Shown piece by piece: positions 59,786 through 64,000 of a stretch of 64,000 nt of DNA (positions are counted from its first letter, which is position 1; the number at the start of each line of letters is the position of its first letter). The position numbers were made by a program, and so were the translations under genes. The notes beneath the pieces are model-generated. The model was not told the DNA's origin. It saw nothing but the letters and a program-made list of their open reading frames with translations, and did no database searches. The DNA comes from an uncultured Bacilli bacterium (lineage in GTDB: Bacteria; Bacillota_I; Bacilli_A; RF39; UBA660): the NCBI GenBank assembly GCA_934162125.1, contig CAKPHU010000002.1:124001-188000 (forward strand), written 5' to 3'.

Positions 59786-60426
59786 TAGAAATCTTTCATC
59801 TCCTTTCGATACTTCTTATACTGTGGCATATTTTCTTCTACTAATGCCCAAAACTCTCTAGAGTGATTCGCATGTATTAAATGTGACAATTCATGAACTA
59901 TTACATAATCCAAATACTTAGTATCTCTTTTGATTAATTCTAAGTTAAGTGTCACTGTCTTAAGTTTAGTATTACAAACACCCCATCTTGTAGACATCTT
60001 TCTAATCTTTAAATCAGGATAAGGTATCTTCCTACTAAAATTATTATAAATAGTATTTAAATGTTCTAAAAACAAAGACTTAGCTTGCTTCTTATACCAG
60101 GCATCTAAATCCAAATTCTTATTAACAAAAGCTTTCTTTTCTCCTAAAGTAACTTCTCCTTGATTAACATAAATAATATCATATTTATTTCCTAAAAAAT
60201 TAAAACCTTCATTATTTTCTTTCTTAACTTCTTGAGCTCTAATCATCTTATCAAGTTTATCTTCAGAATCTCTAAGTAATCTTTCAATATCTTTTAAACT
60301 TGTAAATCTATTTGTTGTAACTAAAATAGTTAAATCATTCTTTACTCTAATATAAGTATTACGATTACCACTCTTTCTTTCAATTACAATATTATACTCT
60401 TTATCATCTAGTACGTACTTCATCAT
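59785..60426 (-). CDS. YgjP-like metallopeptidase
   Basis: About 213 residues. The C-terminal region has the zinc signature VIVHELSHLIHANHSREFW preceded by STRWGVCN, the hallmark of the YgjP/M48-like group. The N-terminal half (YNIVIERKSGNRNTYIRVKND) is beta-rich. The start is uncertain: ATG at 60426 has GGAGG but at long spacing, and an ATG at 60447 has no ribosome site. Biological role unknown. Confidence 0.83.
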   Translation of the reverse strand: MMKYVLDDKEYNIVIERKSGNRNTYIRVKNDLTILVTTNRFTSLKDIERLLRDSEDKLDKMIRAQEVKKENNEGFNFLGNKYDIIYVNQGEVTLGEKKAFVNKNLDLDAWYKKQAKSLFLEHLNTIYNNFSRKIPYPDLKIRKMSTRWGVCNTKLKTVTLNLELIKRDTKYLDYVIVHELSHLIHANHSREFWALVEENMPQYKKYRKEMKDF

Positions 60427-60547
60427 TGACTGTATCACCACCTCCATTTTACAACAAATAACTAAAAAAATAAAGTTCTACCCTAAGTATAAGTTATATG
60501 TATAAAATTATTTAAATATATTCACTATATAACTAAGGAGGATTTCT

Positions 60548-60775
60548 ATGGATATAAATATTAGACAACATATTATAAATAATTTTAAAGGAGATAATTA
60601 TGATGTCCTTAAAAGAGCAATTGATGATTCCGTCGCAGCTAAAGATGAAATTACACTACCAGGTCTTGGTGTTTTCTTTGAACTAATCTGGGAAAATGCG
60701 GATCAAGAATTAAAGAATGAACTAATTGAAATAATTAAAAAACGAGTTGAAGAAGGTATCAAAAGTAATACTTAA
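60548..60775 (+). CDS. sspI: Small acid-soluble spore protein I (SspI)
   Basis: 75 residues matching the SspI family closely: MDINIRQHIINNFKGDN, RAIDDSVAAKDEITLPGLGVFFELIWENA, and a charged C-terminal helix (ELIEIIKKRVEEG). In Bacillus this is a minor protein of the dormant spore core, made under sigma-G, and sits near ysgA and pheS, as here. AAGGAGG 7 bases upstream supports the start. No clear sigma-G promoter was seen. Presence suggests a spore-forming lineage or a retained relic. Confidence 0.88.
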   Translation: MDINIRQHIINNFKGDNYDVLKRAIDDSVAAKDEITLPGLGVFFELIWENADQELKNELIEIIKKRVEEGIKSNT

Positions 60776-60799
60776 CCAAAACAAATATTTACTAGTATA

Positions 60800-60824
60800 A
60801 AGAACTTATCAAGTTCTTTTTTTA
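60800..60824 (+). terminator. Intrinsic terminator after sspI
   Basis: AAGAACTT, a three-base loop and AAGTTCTT form an 8-bp stem followed by T bases on the plus strand. Confidence 0.85.
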
Positions 60825-60840
60825 TGTTATTTAACCATAT

Positions 60841-60873
60841 AAAAACCTTGTCTCTTATTTCTAAGAAACAAGG
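60841..60873 (-). terminator. Intrinsic terminator after the prepilin-like gene
   Basis: CCTTGT and ACAAGG arms, extended by TTCTTA/TAAGAG pairing, followed by five T bases on the minus strand. Confidence 0.8.
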
Positions 60874-60883
60874 CCTTATTAAA

Positions 60884-62914
60884 TTACTTTTTCTGCCATG
60901 CTCCTGCACAAGTATTAGTTATAGTCTTACAATTATCCCAAGTTCTAGCATAACATCTACCACCTGAAAGTGTTCCACCATTTGAACAATAGTAACTTCC
61001 TGTAGGTGTACAATTGTTTTGTTCTTCCCACATATTTTTTGGGCAATCACACTTACCTGACGTACTATTACAGAAACCCTGCCATACTGGATGACCACCG
61101 CCAGAAGTTGTTTTTCCTCTACAATAACAAGTACCTTGATAATATTTAGAAGCGCTAGAAGATGTTGTCTTATAACCACCATTACAGTGTTCTGGCTCTC
61201 CTGTCGCACAAGTATTATATACATAGTTCTGAGTAACTGTTTTTTTAACTCCAGCTCTATTCTCACAAGTTACTGTATGTGTAGCTGAAGAACCAGTTAA
61301 ATTTAAACTGAAGTTACTAGTAACAACTCCACTTTCACCATCACTACAAGTTGCTTTAGAAGTACTATCAGATAAACTAAATGATATATTTGGTGCCGTA
61401 GTATCAACTCTAAAAGAATAAGTATCTACTACAGCTACGTTACCAGCACTATCTTTAACATAAGCACGCCAAATAACAGGACTACTAGTATTACCTTGTG
61501 TAGTAGATTTTACACTATTATAAACTGGTGTTGCAGAAGTACTTAAACCATAGGCAACTATCTCTGAACCACCATTAGCTTCAAACATCATTGAAAGACT
61601 TACCGCACTTATAAACCAGTTATCATTTCCTCTTGTTCCACTTAAAGATAAATCAATATATGGTTCTGATTTATCAATTTTAATCACACTCTTTGTAGCT
61701 TCTGAACAGTTACCAGCATAATCACAAGCTCTTATCTCTACAGCTTCATTACGTTCTTTAGTAAAAGATGTTGTGACAAAGTCTTTCTTCTCCATAGGAA
61801 GTGCACTTGAATTCGCATAATCATGCCATTCCTTTTCACTTGCCACTGCTGAATCAGGAAAACGATATTGGAACTTTTTAATACCACTAGTTTTATCCAT
61901 AGACGTTGCCACTATTGTATAACTGTTATTAGTCCAAGTATTTTCATAATTATTTTTTAATACTGGCTTATCCGGTGGAGTATTATCAATATAAACTCCT
62001 ACTGTACAAACATTCTTAACTCCAGCATTATCCATAATTTCAATAGTACCAGTTCCTGTATCTTCAGAAAATATCTGTGAATAAATTTCTTTAGCACAAC
62101 CTTTACCATTTTTGTCCTTACAAGCAATTCTAACTTCAACTGGATCCGTATATCTTCTCCAGTCAGCAGTCGTATAATTAGTAGAATTATCATCTATGAC
62201 ACATTCAGGTGCATTTTTAGGAATAATATTTTTTAAAACTTTTTTAATACTTTTAACTCCGTAAACATCTGTTGCTTCAAAAACAATCTCAAACTCTCCT
62301 GGTACATAATCTTTTAAAGATATCTTTGTCTCATTAATCTTCTTAACTCTACTTACTGAAACACTACCAGTATCTTTAACTAAATCTTTATTTTTATATA
62401 TTTGATAAGAATAACTAATTATCTTATTATCTGAAATAGAACTAACACTATAAGTAAAATATGGATTACTATAATCAGCATTTACTTTTAAATTAATTAT
62501 CGGACCATTCTCTCCCTCAGTACTCTCAGTACTTTGATAATTAGGACAAACTAAATAAGCTTTGTAACTATAATCTTTTTGTGAATATTTAAATATTGTA
62601 ACTTTTCCTTCACTACAAACTCTTTTGTTTCGATCAACAATTTCGCCAATATATTTTTTACTTTGTAATTGAGCAAGTGTAATAGTAACTGTATCACCGA
62701 CTTTCTTAGGTAAAACACTTCTATTATCTAAAGCATAACTCTTAGCCGCCATAATTAAATTCTTTTCAAGTGTCGCATAATGAGTTTGTTCTGCTCTTTT
62801 TAATAATGCATTAACACTAACAATTGCTACAACACTAAGTAGCCCTAATATAACGACTGTTGCTAATAATTCAACCAGAGAAAACCCATCTTTCTTAAGC
62901 CAAAACCTCTTCAT
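60884..62914 (-). CDS. Large prepilin-like surface protein with Ig-like and Cys-rich parts
   Basis: 676 residues. The N-terminus is a type IV prepilin signal: a basic leader, G before FSLVELLATVVILGLLSVVAIV (cleavage between Gly and Phe, with Glu at +5). The pilin helix leads into an outer part with bacterial Ig-like repeats (DNTPPDKPVLK...; DTTAPNISFSLSD...) and ends in a Cys-rich region (about 560-676) with CDCPKNMWEEQNNC and YYCSNGGTLSGGRC. Ordinary prepilins are 100-200 residues. Start ATG 62914 has AAGGAG upstream. No pilus assembly genes are in the window. Possibly an adhesin displayed on or as a pilus. Confidence 0.83.
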   Translation of the reverse strand: MKRFWLKKDGFSLVELLATVVILGLLSVVAIVSVNALLKRAEQTHYATLEKNLIMAAKSYALDNRSVLPKKVGDTVTITLAQLQSKKYIGEIVDRNKRVCSEGKVTIFKYSQKDYSYKAYLVCPNYQSTESTEGENGPIINLKVNADYSNPYFTYSVSSISDNKIISYSYQIYKNKDLVKDTGSVSVSRVKKINETKISLKDYVPGEFEIVFEATDVYGVKSIKKVLKNIIPKNAPECVIDDNSTNYTTADWRRYTDPVEVRIACKDKNGKGCAKEIYSQIFSEDTGTGTIEIMDNAGVKNVCTVGVYIDNTPPDKPVLKNNYENTWTNNSYTIVATSMDKTSGIKKFQYRFPDSAVASEKEWHDYANSSALPMEKKDFVTTSFTKERNEAVEIRACDYAGNCSEATKSVIKIDKSEPYIDLSLSGTRGNDNWFISAVSLSMMFEANGGSEIVAYGLSTSATPVYNSVKSTTQGNTSSPVIWRAYVKDSAGNVAVVDTYSFRVDTTAPNISFSLSDSTSKATCSDGESGVVTSNFSLNLTGSSATHTVTCENRAGVKKTVTQNYVYNTCATGEPEHCNGGYKTTSSSASKYYQGTCYCRGKTTSGGGHPVWQGFCNSTSGKCDCPKNMWEEQNNCTPTGSYYCSNGGTLSGGRCYARTWDNCKTITNTCAGAWQKK

Positions 62915-62982
62915 CTTTAACTCCTTAACTCGTCTCAAATACTCTCAATTATCATTCTAACATAAAATTTATAATTACAAAA

Positions 62983-63014
62983 GAAAAATCTAAGAGAACA
63001 ATCTCTCTTAGATT
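62983..63014 (-). terminator. Intrinsic terminator after pheT
   Basis: AATCTAAGAGA and TCTCTTAGATT form an 11-bp perfect stem around a short loop, followed by a T run on the minus strand. Confidence 0.87.
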
Positions 63015-63020
63015 CTAATC

Positions 63021-64000
63021 TTATTTATCTCTTAATTGAGCCTTATAAGTAGCTACTACTTTATCAATAACCTTGTTAAATATAGTCATAACCTCATCAT
63101 CAGTAAGCGTTCTACTAGGATCACTAAACTTAAGTTTAAATGCTACAGACTTCTCATCAGCCCCTACATTTTCACCCTCATAAATATCGAAAACCTTAAC
63201 TTCTTCTACTAACTTACCAGCAACTCTCTTAATAGTTTCAATAATATCTCCTACTAAAACATCTTTCTTAACGATAAATGCCATATCCTTTTCAATTTCT
63301 GGATAACGACTAGCTTCTTTGTATTTTAATGGTTTAATATTACTCATAAGAGCATTCATTGAAATTTCAAATACATAAACATCATCTTTTAATAATTTAG
63401 GATGAACTTTTCCTAAAATTCCAACTTTCTTCTTATCTATTAAAATATCAGCTCCTACTCCCGGATGTAAATCACTACAAGTAGTAACTTCAAAACTATA
63501 ACGATTACCATAACCCATATAATTTAATAGATCTTCAACAATACCCTTAACTACATAGAAATCAACACTAACAGACTTATTCCAATCATTAACTAAATAA
63601 TTTCCTCTTAAAAGTCCACTAACTTTAGTTGTTTCCTTATAATCTTTATCATATGTCTTCGCAATTTCATAAAGTAAAATATCATTAACTTTACGTGTTT
63701 TATTATATTGATAAACATTTAATAAAGAAGGGATTAATGATGTTCTAAGAATAGACTTATCTACACTCATTGGATTAGGTAAAGTAATTCTTTCTCTACC
63801 ATCATAATCAAACATACTAGCCATTGCTGGTGATACTAAAGTATAAGTCTTTGCTTCATTTAATCCTAAACTTCTAAGTCTCTTAGAAATCATCTTACGA
63901 TATTTAACATCACCTACATATTTACCTCTTCTAATAGCTGTAAAAGGAATAGTTGATACTAAATTCTCATATCCATATAATCTACCAATCTCTTCTGCTA
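63021..64000 (-). CDS. pheT: Phenylalanyl-tRNA synthetase beta subunit, C-terminal part
   Basis: The last 326 residues are present; the rest lies beyond base 64000. The reading frame is open from the window edge (AEEIGRLYGYENLV, the end of the B5 domain) through the catalytic-like domain (ISKRLRSLGLNEAKTYTLVSP, KSILRTSLIPSLLNV). The C-terminal FDX-ACB anticodon-binding domain (ASRYPEIEKDMAFIVKK ... SDPSRTLTDDEV) follows. The alpha2-beta2 enzyme charges tRNA-Phe. An internal ATG at 63893 is not the true start. Confidence 0.95.
   Translation of the reverse strand, partial: AEEIGRLYGYENLVSTIPFTAIRRGKYVGDVKYRKMISKRLRSLGLNEAKTYTLVSPAMASMFDYDGRERITLPNPMSVDKSILRTSLIPSLLNVYQYNKTRKVNDILLYEIAKTYDKDYKETTKVSGLLRGNYLVNDWNKSVSVDFYVVKGIVEDLLNYMGYGNRYSFEVTTCSDLHPGVGADILIDKKKVGILGKVHPKLLKDDVYVFEISMNALMSNIKPLKYKEASRYPEIEKDMAFIVKKDVLVGDIIETIKRVAGKLVEEVKVFDIYEGENVGADEKSVAFKLKFSDPSRTLTDDEVMTIFNKVIDKVVATYKAQLRDK

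Noticed and set aside
1..64000. Mollicute-type code (TGA as Trp)
   Set aside because: TGA ends rimM and tmcAL cleanly, in the usual ATGA overlap for the latter, and Trp positions in conserved motifs use TGG.

Overview
The window is AT-rich (G+C looks close to 30 percent), uses the standard genetic code with TGA as stop, and is densely packed, mostly on the minus strand. Gene content and order point to an uncultured or gut-type low-GC Firmicute of the class Bacilli. The markers are a fused SecDF next to a ComN-type regulator, a T-box in front of hisS-aspS, DivIB/MurB/MurG, LexA with Bacillus-type SOS boxes, sortase B and the spore protein SspI. No rRNA, tRNA or CRISPR array was seen.

Layout. 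1-2505: murG-murB-ftsQ (divIB) cell-wall and division genes. 2749-4902 (plus strand): tmcAL, gmk and a small membrane protein, closed by a bidirectional terminator. 4921-10182: a hybrid histidine kinase with a long repeat linker, an adenylate-forming ligase, and a small frameshifted ORF behind a strong promoter. 10213-14566: pyruvate kinase, a class B sortase and its probable surface substrate. 14814-18803: mutM, an ASCH-domain gene, polA and a 48-residue membrane protein, read from a LexA-controlled promoter divergent from lexA (18932-19549). 19570-33243: a block resembling the Bacillus tcdA / 6S RNA / aspS / hisS / dtd / rel / secDF / comN neighbourhood, with a candidate 6S RNA at 21088-21268 and a T-box leader at 26691-26876. 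33331-39917: a XerC/XerD recombinase, two unrecognised lineage-type proteins, topA, rnhB and rbgA.

39918-47749 is accessory DNA: an OLD-family ATPase/nuclease, a small membrane protein, RhuM, a DinD-like protein, peptidase E, a DUF5680 protein and a queuosine-salvage enzyme. Two decayed copies of the first codons of rbgA lie inside it (42591-42674 and 44082-44153). This suggests repeated insertion at the 5' end of rbgA, each event giving rbgA a new start and leaving the old one behind. 47818-55997 holds membrane and regulatory genes: a phosphoesterase, a DUF975/CmpB-type protein, a P-loop kinase, a GT2 glycosyltransferase, an HD hydrolase, a TPM/zinc-ribbon pair and an SDR. 56059-59048 resumes the conserved lepB-rplS-trmD-rimM order that in relatives adjoins rbgA-rnhB, so about 16 kb separates genes that are usually neighbours. 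59051-64000: a SpoU methyltransferase, a YgjP-type metallopeptidase, sspI, a large prepilin-like surface protein and the 3' part of pheT.

The most notable signals are: (1) the rbgA 5'-end duplications around defence-like genes; (2) a LexA box inside the spacer of the promoter of a tiny membrane protein divergent from lexA, probably an SOS division inhibitor, reading on into polA-ASCH-mutM; (3) the divergent 6S RNA candidate; (4) the Cys/His-rich tail of HisS; and (5) the 48-bp tandem repeat inside the histidine kinase.
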